64,000 bases of DNA, from assembly GCF_022539505.1 (NCBI RefSeq), contig NC_061509.1, positions 205,370,721 through 205,434,720 on the forward strand, read 5' to 3'. A program made the translations under genes and the position numbers. Below are positions 23,707 to 34,528 of this stretch, piece after piece; position 1 is the first letter of the stretch; each line of letters opens with the position of its first letter. The notes under the pieces were generated by a model, which saw nothing but the letters and a program-made list of their open reading frames with translations, did not search any database and was not told the origin of the DNA. Source of the DNA: Lolium rigidum (lineage: Eukaryota > Streptophyta > Magnoliopsida > Poales > Poaceae).

Positions 23707-25413
23707 TGATGTCTACGGGAGCTTCTATTCTTGTAGACAGTGTTGGGCCTCCAAGAGCGAGATGTTTGTAGAACGAGCAGCAACTTTCCCTTAAGTGGAT
23801 CACCCAAGGTTTATCGAACTCGGGGAGGAAGAGGTCAAAGATATCCCTCTCATGCAACCCTGCAACCACAAAGCAAGAAGTCTCTTGTGTCCCCAACACA
23901 CCTAATAGGTGCACTAGTTCGGCGAAGAGATAGTGAAATACAGGTGGTATGAATAAGTATGAACAGTAGTAACGGCGCCAGAAAATAGCTTGCTGGCGTG
24001 TAGTTGATGGTGGTAATATGGTAGCAGTAGTAACGCAGTAGAAACGAGTAAACAAGCAGCGATAGCGATATTTAGGAACAAGGCCTAGGGAATAGACTTT
24101 CACTAGTGGACACTCTCAACTTTGATCACATAACGAGAATAGATAAATGCATACTCTACACTCTTGTTGGATGATGAACACATTGCGTAGGATTACACGA
24201 ACCCTCAATGCCGGAGTTAACAAGCTCCACAATTCAATGTTCATATTTAAATAACCTTAGAGTGCATGAAAGATCAACACGACTAAACCAAGTACTAACA
24301 CAGCATGCACACTTCGTCACCTTCACACTATGTAGGAGGAATAGATCACATCAATACTATCATAGCAATAGTTAACTTCACAATCTACAAGAGATCATGA
24401 TCATAGCATACGCCAAGTACTAACACAGATGCACACACTGTCACCATTACACCGTGCAGGAAGAATAAAACTACTTTAATAACATCACTAGAGTAGCACA
24501 TGGATAAATTGTGATACAAAACACATTGCAATCATAAAGAGATATAAATAAGCACTTCACTACGTCATTCATAACAGTGAATAAGTATTCTGTGAAATAT
24601 AGCCTAAGAGACCCACACGGTGCACACACTCGTCACCTTTACACACGTGGGACAAGGAGTCTCCGGAGATCACATAAGTAAAATTCACTTGACTAGCATA
24701 ACGACATCTAGATTACAAGCATCATCATATGAATCTCAATCATGTAAGGCAGCTCATGAGATTATTGTATTGAAGCACATAGGAGAGATATGAACCACAT
24801 AGCTACCGGTACAGCCCCGAGCCTCGATGGAGAACTACTCCCTCCTCATGGGAGACAACAGCGTTGATGAAGATGGCGGTGGTGTCGATGGAGGAGCCTT
24901 CCGGGAGCACTTCCCCGTCCCGGCGGCGTGCCGGAACAGAGACTTCTGTCCCCTAGATCTTGGCTTCGCGATGGCGGCGGCTCTGGAAGGTTTCTCGTAC
25001 CGTGGCTTTTTCGTACTGGGGTTTCGCGACGAAGGCTTTAAGTAGGCGGAGGGGCAACGTGGGGGCCACACGAGGGCCCCACACCACAGGTCGGCGCGGC
25101 CAAGGCCCGGGCCGCCCCGCCCTATGGTGGCGGCCCCTCGTGGCCCCACTCCGACTCCTCTTCGGTCTTCCGGAAGCTTCGTGGCAAAATAGGACCCCGG
25201 GTTTTAATTTCGTCCAATTCCGAGAATATTTCGTTACTAGGATTTACGAAACCAAAAACAGCTAGAAACAACAGAACGGCTCTTCGGCATCTTGTTAATA
25301 GGTTAGTTCCAGAAAATGCACGAATATGACATAAAGTGTGCATAAAACATGTAGGTATCATCAATAATATGGCATGGAACATAAGAAATTATCGATACGT
25401 CGGAGGCGTATCA
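23707..25413 (-). repeat. 5' LTR of the 18541-25413 element (1707 bp)
   Basis: Nearly identical to 18541-20241 with the same ends. It differs mainly by one-base insertions turning CAG into CGAG and CTG into CTCG. Confidence 0.92.
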
Positions 25414-25568
25414 GAGGCATGCCTACTTGCCCTCCTACTCCTATCCAAGTTCTGCGGAAGATAGGAAACATGATGGACATTAACCCAGTAGGCATTTCAG
25501 TGGAAAAGCTTGTTGTTGTTGTTCCTCAGGCCGATGATAAGGTTGCAAATGTTTCCAATGATAAGTAA
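25374..25568 (+). pseudogene. LINE ORF1, C-terminal end
   Basis: Only the part after 25418 is LINE. It reads MPTCPPTPIQVLRKIGNMMD and ends VANVSNDK before a stop. Plant LINE ORF1 proteins bind RNA, but no zinc knuckle remains in this tail. About 150 bp separate it from the endonuclease frame. Confidence 0.5.
25414..25418 (+). repeat. Target site duplication GAGGC (right)
   Basis: Identical to 18536-18540. Confidence 0.9.
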
Positions 25569-28500
25569 TGTGAGAATTTTGTAATGGAGTTGGTATAATC
25601 CTTATCTCTGCTTCTTTTGGTCTGTAATAAGATTTCCTGGCATTTTATTATGGGGGCTGATTATGTCAGTCCTTTTTCATGCAATATCATTTGGTACTTT
25701 AATGGATTACACTATTAATTATTTTGTACGAAAGATCTTGTGCTGGAATATAAGATGCTTAAATTTTTATGATAACCAACTGTCCCTTAAAAAATTGAAT
25801 GAAATTGGATGTGCGGTCGCTTTTATTCAGGAGACAAAAAAGCATTCTTTTGATAGAAATTTTATTAAAGCATGTTGTCCAAAACAGTTTGATAATTTTG
25901 CTTGTGTCCCTTTTGTGGGTGCATCAGGAGGAATTCTAGTGGTGTTAAATTTGAAAATATTTCATGGGTTGCTGGTGTAGATTAAAAGTTTTGGTACGAT
26001 TAATTCTTTTGGATCGGGCCATACTAGTCAGGAATGGACGCTAGTCACGGTCTATGGACCTTGTTTTGGTGAAAATAGAGATTTATTCATGCAGTGGCTA
26101 TATGACATTGTTTCCTCATGATGAGTTGTTGATATTTATGGGTGAATTTAATTTATACGTCCTCAGGATAATAGAAGCATGTGTGGCAGGGATGCAAATG
26201 ATATGTTCATATTTAATGACAATGTTGACCATTTGGGAAAGGAAGATCTTTCACTTGGTCAAATATGCAACAAAACCCTCTTATGGAGCAGCTTGAGTGG
26301 TTCTTCACTGGTGCCAACTAGATTTCTACCTATACAAATACTTATGTTCACCCTTTAGTAAAACTAACCTCGGATTATTTTCCTCTTGTGGACAGTGTTG
26401 ATATGGTTATTCCCAACACTATTTTTCTCAGGTTTGATAATTTTTGGATTGAACAACCGGGCTTTTTTGATTGTCTGAAGTGTGGCCTAAAGAGACTCGG
26501 GAAGTTTCAACAACACGTGTTTTGTCAAAAAAATTCAAAGCTCTTCGATCTTTTTTAAAGAAATGGAGAGTGACATTTTCCAATCTTAAGTTTCTCATTG
26601 CCAAATGTAATATGGTGATTTTCTTCTTTGATGAATTAGAGGACGAGAGTGATTTGTTTACACCTGAACCTAACTTCAGGAAAATACTTAAGTTGCATTA
26701 TGAGAAGCTTCTTACATTCAGCAATTGTATTGGAAAAAACGGTGTACTATTAGAGGTGGATCAATCTTTGTGAAGAGAATTCGAAATTATTCCATGCAAA
26801 GAAGACAAAGAGGTAGGGTGCAAATGCTATCAATCGCCTAATGGGAACATTGTGCATGTTCATGATGAGCTTGTTATTGTGGCATGGTCTTGTTATAAGG
26901 AAAGGCTGGGAACATATAATGGAATATCTATGTAGTTTCAGTTGGGTAGAATTATGCAGTAGGTGGATGGGTTCGATGAATTGGTTGCCCGTTTTTGTAC
27001 TGAACAGATGGATGACATAGTTAATTGCACACATGTGGGCAAAGCTCCTGGTTCGGATGGCTCCAGTCGTTTATTTCTAAAGAAGTGTTGGGGAATTGTA
27101 AAAAAGAGTGTGTAGGCTCCAACTCATGATTTTTACCATGGTGTACGTGGTGTCACTTGAGAATATCAATTCTTCTTTTATTAATCTAGTGCCGTGTAAG
27201 TTGTCTCTTGAGAAGATCAATGACATCACATCCAACTCTCTCTGACCAATGTATGTTTTCAGTTTCTGGCCAATATGGTTGCAGAAAGATTCCAGAAGAA
27301 GATAATTTCTTGTGTTCATAAAAACCAGTGTGGGTTCACTAAGAGTAGAACCATCCACAGTTTAGCTTGGTATTTTAAATTTGCATCATTGTAAATCTTA
27401 TGGGAGAAAGGTGGTTGTTCTTAAGGTTTATTTTGAAAATGCTTATGATACAATAGAGCATGAAGCGATTTATCAAATTTTGAGGAAGAAAGGTTTACTA
27501 GAGAAATTCATTGCATGGGTGAAACAAATTCTTGAGTCTCGTACCTCTCCTATGTTGGTAAATGGTGTTCCTGGGAGAAAATATAAAGGGAAGAGAGGTG
27601 TAAGGAAAGGGGAATCCCCTGCCTTCCCCCTTGATTTTGTTCTTGGTGTTGACCTTCTTCAAGATATTTAAATGAGCTTAGATAGATTGGGGCAATCAAT
27701 TTACCAATTGATGTTGGTGATTTTAATTTCCCTGTCATTCAATATGTTGATGACACATTAAGTTTCCATGGAGGCAGAATATTCTCAATTGGAGGTTTGA
27801 CGAAAGCTTTGTAGGATTTCGGGTTGTCTACATGGCTTAAGGTCATTGTTGCCAATTAACATTTTGGATGAGGAGGTGAATGGATTAGTTGCTGCATTTG
27901 GGTGTCAAGTTGGCTCTTTTCCTTTTACTTACTTGGGGTTACAAATGGGTACAACCAGACCAACAATCATTGATCTTACTTCTATTATGGATAGATTGGA
28001 AAGGATGTTGACTGTAATTCAAGTTCTATTGCTTACGGAGGAAGGCTGCAACTTATTAGATCTTGTTTGAGTTCCATGCCAATTTTATTTTGTGTTATCT
28101 CTCCATTACCAAAGGTATAATTAAGCAGATCAACATAATTATTAGGCAGTACATTTGGAGGAAAAAGGAGCCCCATTCAAAAGGCCAGTCCTTAGCAAAT
28201 TGGGACATGATTAGAAAACCAAGGAACAATGCTGGTCTGGGTATTCTAAATTTTAAGAAGGAGAATGAAAAGCTCTTGAAATGAAACGCATACATGCATT
28301 TTTCACAGAGCCGATGTGGAGATACTACCCTGGTAAAATTAGTGTGGACATACTACCTTGACGGAGTGCCCCAAGTGGCTAATTCATATGGCTTTTTTTA
28401 ATGGAAGTACATAATGAAGCTTGTGGAGTCTTATAGGTTTGTGTGTACTAGGGGGACACAACTCTTTTCTGGCTGGATAACGAGAATGGTAACGCAATGC

Positions 28501-29240
28501 AGAGAGATTTCTCACGGCTCTTCTCCTTTATTTTGGATACAAATTTTCTAGCCCGACAAGTAGCTCTTACTGAGGATATATCACAACTTTTTCCGCGCCC
28601 TCTGTCACCCCAAGCATATCAGACGTTTCAGCAGATGGAGATGACCCTTGTGTTGTTGCAGATCATTGCTGATTTTGAGAGGTGGTGACAAGTAAAATCT
28701 ATAAGTGAATATAGGACAACAACAACATCATGCTTCGTTCCTGGCTCGTGGTGAGTGATAGGTTGGACACCAGGGATATGCTTAAATGGCGCAACTGGAA
28801 TATTACCAATGTGTTTACCTCTGTGTGTTGCCCATGTAAGATAACTGGAGATTGGATACATCTTTTTTCTACTACAATTTTAGTGTTAGAATTTGGAACT
28901 ATCTTGATGGGGAATGGGAACATGCTGATAGGTTACTCTTCCTCACCAAGAGACGGTTTGATTATCCTTTTTTTTTTCACAGAAGTAGTAATCCTGACAG
29001 CAGGGCATATTTGGAAGCAAAGAAATGAAGCTATTTTTCAAAACATTCAGCCATCTTTTAGGGCATGGACAAGATGTTTTGTTCATGAAGTAACCCTACG
29101 TGGTCATAAGGTGAAAAGCAAGCACTCTCAACTTTGGTGAAGATGGATTGACACCTTATTGTCCAAAATATTTTTCTCTTCCTTGGAAATAAATAAAATG
29201 CCATGGGGCGGTTGCCCTAGAGTTCTTGCTCAAAAACATT
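25419..29240 (+). mobile_element. LINE (L1-like, RIL), inactive
   Basis: A plus-strand non-LTR retrotransposon whose left end is split off at 18425-18540 by the Gypsy insertion. In order: the end of ORF1 (stop near 25567), endonuclease start (ILCWNIRCLN, IQETK, GASGGILVV), central region, reverse transcriptase with YVDDT, the C-terminal WRKKEPHSKGQSLANWD block, and a cysteine-rich end (CCPCK, HIWKQRNEAIFQ). The 3' end near 29240 lacks a clear poly-A run. Numerous stops and indels make it non-functional. Confidence 0.85.
25663..29140 (+). pseudogene. LINE ORF2 (endonuclease/reverse transcriptase), broken
   Basis: ORF2 of L1-like elements nicks the target and reverse-transcribes the RNA. The endonuclease start is in 25663-25980, with the conserved CWNIR and QETK motifs. 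Reverse transcriptase motifs appear in 27381-27671 (FENAYDTIEH, LVNGVPG, KRGVRKGES, the last with an altered RQGDP) and near 27743-27754, where YVDD holds two catalytic aspartates. Motifs after the polymerase occur at 27846-28284, and the zinc-knuckle and C-terminal end at 28730-29140. The frame changes at least eight times and carries several stops, so no protein is made. A full ORF2 is about 1,200-1,300 codons; this region is about the right length. Confidence 0.85.
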
Positions 29241-29754
29241 TTGATTATAAGTGAGAATAGTGTTCATATTTGCTAAATATTAATCCGATGGTAATGAATT
29301 TTAATAAAATCTTCTTTCATGTTATCCCAAAAATTTATACTACCATTGTGTAAAGATAATTAAAAAAACATTTGCCTTACCACGCAAGGAGAAAGGAAAC
29401 AACTTGATCTTGATATATTGTTTGAACATTTGTTAATTTGTGAATATCACATAAGTCATGCAAGTGCATGGCTCCCTCCTCGTGAGATGTACCACGTAAC
29501 TTCTCCTTACAAATCAATTAAAGAAAAAAAAGGTTTATCTTAAAGGATTGCGAAATAACTTCAACTAAGGTTATATACTAGAGATAAATTTATCATACAT
29601 TAGTAAAATCAAACTAGGTTGTGTTAACACGGGCACCCATTGTTGCAAGAGCAAAGCCAAAAAAAGAGTTTTTTTTTTTAGAAAACTAACATAACCAAGA
29701 TAACCGAAGAAACTTCAAAAACATAGCAGTCTACATATTAGATACTAGCAATAT
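29241..29754 (-). pseudogene. Decayed Gypsy gag, N-terminal part
   Basis: AT-rich sequence that on the minus strand resembles the beginning of the gag region at 49389-49890, including a stretch equivalent to the AHLNNFVELCE / REREQF area, with no open frame left. It ends at a primer-site-like sequence. Order and strand match the gag piece at 15200-16230, so both probably belong to one old element. Confidence 0.4.
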
Positions 29755-29773
29755 CTTCCCGGCAATGGTGCTA
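29755..29773 (-). other. Decayed tRNA primer binding site
   Basis: TCTTCCCGGCAATGGTGCT is a four-mismatch version of TCCCCGGCAACGGCGCC found in the intact elements at 23678 and 50117. Confidence 0.55.
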
Positions 29774-29784
29774 GAAAAATGGTA

Positions 29785-30860
29785 CTTTTTTGGTTTTTCA
29801 TAACTACATTGAGTTTAGAATCCAAGTGCAAAGTGTTGCAGCAATGCTTTGTCTTCACCGCAAGGTAGCTCGTGATTTATTATTGATCACATGAAAGGAT
29901 ATATAGAGGTCTGCTCCTTATATCAACCTCTTAAAGATATAAAAGCTACCTTATTTTTCGTAACTCTACCGAAATAGGTGTCAGTTAGACCGGTAGAGAA
30001 AAACTAATATGATAGCTTTGAGACAATAATAAAGTGTTTTTGTATCAATGCAATAATTAGTTCAAGAAATTGAAGTGCTAGTGAACTAAAGTAAAAGGTG
30101 TTTATTATATAAAAAAAGTGACCAAGGTTCATAGGTTCTCTCTCTCCCTCTCTCTCTCTCTGGGGACTATGGTGGAACAAAATAACAACCACAAATGCGG
30201 AAAAACACGTAATAAATACAAGTGCAAGTTCATGTTTGTCAAGTATGATAACATGTATAGGGGTATCACAACCAATGTCAGCGTACCCCGCATCTATGCA
30301 AGTATGCAACTAATATCCCCCCTAAGTTCATGTGGTACACATAACATCATAGTTTAGTTAAAAAGTATTGTGTGTTGCCTTAAGTTCTATGAAATGAAGT
30401 TGGGCATCGAACGCAACTTCTGAGCAGTACCTACCTGTTTTTATCCCTAGTGACTGGTCAAATTCTGAGCAGTACCTACCAGTTTTTTTTATCTCTAGTG
30501 ACCGGTCAAGTCCAGTATCAGCAAGCGAGTAAAAATATGTATCTATAAATACATCAAGGACAATTAATAAAGGATTCCATCTACATAAATAATCGCATAG
30601 ATGAAATATCCACCACCAATAGTACATAAAAAGGAATATAATCATGCACGAACCCTCATATATATAGTTCTGAAACAATGGTAACACGTAGAGAGATATG
30701 ATCAATCTAAAACCACATAACCATAATTCGGGGTGTACTACTCACTATTCATCATGGAGACAAAAGAGAACTCTACGAAGGCGACAAAGACGTGTCCGGT
30801 AATGATTTTGGAGGCATTTTTTTCATATTGTTCTAGTGGCAGACAACTTCTTCTCTACGT
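29785..30860 (-). repeat. Ancient Gypsy LTR relic
   Basis: Lies where the 5' LTR of the minus-strand gag relic should be. The segment near 30710-30850 ('GTGTACTACTCACTATTCATCATGGAGAC') resembles the 'GAATTACTCCCTCCTCATCATGGAGAC' part of the LTR at 61164-62580. Both ends are blurred. Confidence 0.4.
30136..30162. repeat. (CT)n microsatellite
   Basis: About thirteen CT dinucleotides with one interruption. Confidence 0.9.
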
Positions 30861-33520
30861 CAGGAACACGTCTAATGTTTTTTTATCTAAAATAATTAAG
30901 TAAAAATAAATTGAATTTGGTGAAATAATTCCAATAATCATGGAAGATATTAAAGAAAACATTATAGTCATAGAAAAGTTCAAAAAGAATTCAAAAGGCA
31001 CATATACATTATGGATGTATCGGTATGTTGTGGCTATTAAGGAAATCCGAAATCCACAAGACTATCAAAATAAGCAAGCACATGACATGCCCCATGTCCC
31101 AAGCTCCCATTCGGAGCAGCATGTGGGGTGCCATCTAGCTATATGGGACCCACCTAAAGGAATATGTTGCTCCCCTTCAGACACATGGCATCACATAGGT
31201 ATTGAGAGGAGGAACATACATCTAAAAATGTTTGCAAGCTGGAGTCTCTGGCCTAAACACGCTGGAATATCCGCACTTGAAGAACATATCCGTGGCTATA
31301 TTTTCAGGGTTCTCTCGAACTAAGCATGAGAAAAGGTTTAGTGGGTGCATTTGGTTTTGTTTACGTGATTTCACCCATATCTGTGCAACACCATTTGATA
31401 TCCCTATGACTCAAAACTAAAAGAAACTTCGGAAACCGTCTTCGATCTTTTCACCTTTTGTGGAGTTGCTCATCGCCATGTGCTATTCATGGAATTTACC
31501 TAATACACTTAGCAAATGGTAAGAAAATCTTATTGTAAACAAACACCCAAAACACACTTAAGGAGGGAAATGTCCTTTCACCCATAATCGCACCATGTAC
31601 TTCACGCATTTTTCCCAAATTGCAAAAATACTAAATGATTGAATCCGGTGCCCGATTTAGAATTGGTTTCAGTATTCTCTTAATCTCAACAAGCTATTCG
31701 CAACAAGATCAATCTTGAATATTCTTTCAAAAAAGATTGTTCAAATAACTGGAATGGAATTATTACAATATTTACGAAAACCTTTCCTACGTTCATGCAT
31801 GTTTCAGCTCGGTTTCAGTATTTTTTAGAACTTTCATACATGTTAAAGTGAAGTAATATCGTGGTGCAAGTTTCACTCATGATCACGAGAAAAACGAATG
31901 AAACCTTTGTGAAACTTGTTTGAAACACATGCCCGTTGTGAAATGTGAATAATTTGGGTAGATTTTATGTTTTTTTGGTAAATTATCAAGTATTTATCAA
32001 ATTACTTAAGTTTTCTTTGGAAACTTAATTAATCTAATGAAATGGATATTCAACTATTTACGGTGCCAGTTTCAAACATTATGTTTTTAATCAAGAAGAA
32101 AATATTGTTGTACTTTCATGGAAATAGAACCGTTGGACTGTCAGCCATAGGTGAAATCCTTGTGATGCCCATATGAAACAAGTTTTTTTCACGTTTGAAA
32201 ATAGTATATGTTATAAAAGCGATAAGCAGATAATGAAGAACGAAAAAGAAATCGCAGCGGAGACACAAGATTTTAACGTGGAAAACCCCTCCAATATAGA
32301 GGGGGGAAAACCTCGGACGCTATCCAACTAAACTTCACTATATCGGAAGGTGTTTACAAACGTCGTGGGTTATCTTATAATCATAACCCTAGCCGGTGGC
32401 TTACAATAGGTATATATAGGTGGTGGCATCGATCCGCTACGCTTCAACCCAAGTCTATCCGACAACGGGCCTCGTTCCGGTCGTCAGAAGTTAGCCTCCT
32501 TTTAATATGAATTTAGATCACAATATAACAGTAAAACAAGATGGGGTTTATTAAATGTTGTCTATTGCATCTTGACCACTAATATTTTCTTTGTGTCCCC
32601 ATAGGTGCTTAATTAGTACACTAGTACATCGTGTCTAATGCAATCTATCTACCCGCTCCTTCCGTGTTGGTTTTCCATGCCAGAAATGGGTGCTCTCTTA
32701 TGTTACCATAAAAAAATCTATTCGTTGGGAAGAAGATTTTCAAGGGCAAAGATCTCCCTAGTCCCTACACTCATCCTATTGGACGTGTGTCCAAGAAACA
32801 TGACGCTCGTTGTACGTAGTTCCACGTATGTTGCGGGCCTCGTGGGGCCGTCCTATACAGCCCACGAGCGATAGAGAGATAACATGATTCCGCGCAAAAG
32901 AAAACGGGCCCTTGCGGTGTGGAGCCACGAAAACCATGGCATCTCTTCAGCCTCGACTGCCACTATCTGTTGTTTGTTTGGTGTTTGTTTTGCCTGCAAC
33001 TACTAGGAGCCAGTCGCTTCCACTTCTTTCACAAGATCTAAATAGTCTAGCAGGCTAAACACACAGACAACAGCTAGCAGCACCGGGGATGGCCGAAAGC
33101 TCCGGTGAGAAGACCGGCCATTTATGATATGAGTCGGGGACTCGGGGGGTGGGTGAGCTTGAATGGTGTTTGCTGATGCACTGTGTCTCTCTGTGTACCT
33201 GCGCCACCGCCGCCCGTACGGCCATGATAGCCTGCTCGCAAGTAATCATGCGCGGTCAAGATGGATGGTCCTCCTTGCCGCCGGGCAGGCAAGGCAATCC
33301 AAGCGAGCAGCTGTCGTGTGATCGTGAGAGCACGGCCGGCCAGATCGGGCCGAGGCGAAAAGTCTGCTGACACCGCGCGCAGGCGGCCGGGGGCGGACCA
33401 GGTGCGCGGCCACCGGCGAGAAAGGAGGCTGGCCGCTGGCTCCAACAGCGCGCGCCTGTACGGAGTACGGACGGACCGGCGCGCGTCGTTTTACCACTGG
33501 CCGGCAGCATGTTGAGGGTA
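30861..33520. other. Unassigned sequence
   Basis: No coding region is supported. 31000-32230 is AT-rich. 32240-32420 contains an 'AACGTGGAAAACCCCTCCAA' phrase known to me from dispersed grass repeats. 33130-33520 is GC-rich with overlapping chance frames. Confidence 0.35.
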
Positions 33521-34528
33521 AGAGCATCTCTACCATGTCCCCCGAACAGCGTCCGGAAAATGCGTCGGAATGAGCGTTTGGAAGACACCGCCGCGTGATG
33601 CCTCCAAACGATGCCCAAAACAGTTAAATATGACGAAAATAAAAGTTTTCATGGTTATATTTTACAACTTTAAATGAAAATTACCAGTTCATCTACCATA
33701 GCCTACTCGTCGTCCTTAAGGGGCGTTCGGTGGCCCCGCCCCATTGTCGCCTCCCTCCCTCCTATGCTCCTAGAGCCGTCGCATCCTCCGGAGCCCCACG
33801 AAAAGAACTCGGCATTCTGCCGCATCCCCGAGGAACCGTTGCTGCTCCTCCGCAAAGAAGCATTGGCCCACCTCCTCTATCGGTGCTCGTTGACTAGAGG
33901 TGTCGACGGCGCCACGCCGCTGCTCCTCGTTGGATTCCTCGTGGGCGCGAGCGTCATCCTCGTTCTGCTTCAATAACTCGAAGGACGAGAGGATGGACCT
34001 CTGCCCTGCCGCCTTATCCTCCGGGTCAGGCCTGTCGTCGATCCAGTCGAGGTCGTCGTCGCTCGCCTCCTCCTCCACGGCCGATGCCTCCCGCCGCCAT
34101 TGCTGCTATGCGTCGAACGTCGCGTGGGAGCTTCCTCCCCCATCGCCTCCCCCCGGGTCAACCATGAACATTCGCGTGAAGCGCCTCCTCCTCCTCCGCG
34201 CCAGAAATGGACTGCACGTGAAGAGCCTCCACCTCCGAGTCCTCCTCGATGTCGTCGTCCTCCGTGTCGGCGTAGTCGAACTCGAAGATGTCGACCGTGG
34301 GAGGTGGTGGTGGAGGTGTCTGGCCGCCGCCGCCGCGGTTCATCATTACGAAGGTGGTGGCTAGGCGACGAGGCATGCTTTCATGGAGGCGGAGGAAAGG
34401 ATTACCGATAGTTGTGGTGGCGATAGCGAGCGGGGACGGCCTTTTATAGCCAATGGTGGCGCGGGAAGAGGCGGGGAGAAAGCGTGCGAAGAGGAGGGGA
34501 GAGGCGCATGAAGATGCACGGGAAGGCG
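33521..34528 (-). mobile_element. Probable decayed DNA transposon with coding relic
   Basis: Begins AGAGCATCTCTACC after GTA, similar to the GAGCATCTCCA ends of PIF/Harbinger-like and related grass elements. It is cut on the right by the LTR beginning at 34529, so the second end is lost. The GC-rich middle encodes an acidic protein remnant on the minus strand. Confidence 0.35.
33770..34376 (-). pseudogene. Acidic protein remnant, function unknown
   Basis: On the minus strand an ATG at 34376 starts a 72-codon frame (MPRRLATTFVMMNRGGGG, then a proline run and DYADTEDDDIEEDSEVE). A further piece in another frame at 33770-34078 (EEEASDDDLDWIDDRPDPED, later EEQQRFLGDAAECRVLF) reads like the continuation after a frameshift. 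Both are strongly acidic and GC-rich. A TATA-like TTTATAGCC lies upstream near 34440 on the minus strand. I do not recognise the family. Confidence 0.35.

Larger units (their letters stand above)
18541..25413 (-). mobile_element. Complete non-autonomous Gypsy element (6873 bp)
   Basis: Two LTRs (18541-20241 and 23707-25413) flank a 3465-bp internal region, and both sides carry GAGGC. On the minus strand the order is 5' LTR, primer binding site, a family-specific ORF, long non-coding 3' region, polypurine-like tract, 3' LTR. Gag, protease, reverse transcriptase and integrase are all absent, so it must have moved with proteins from another element, plausibly the gag-protease element at 45700-51764 or a relative of the integrase at 62581. 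The LTRs are nearly identical, so the insertion is fairly recent. Confidence 0.92.
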
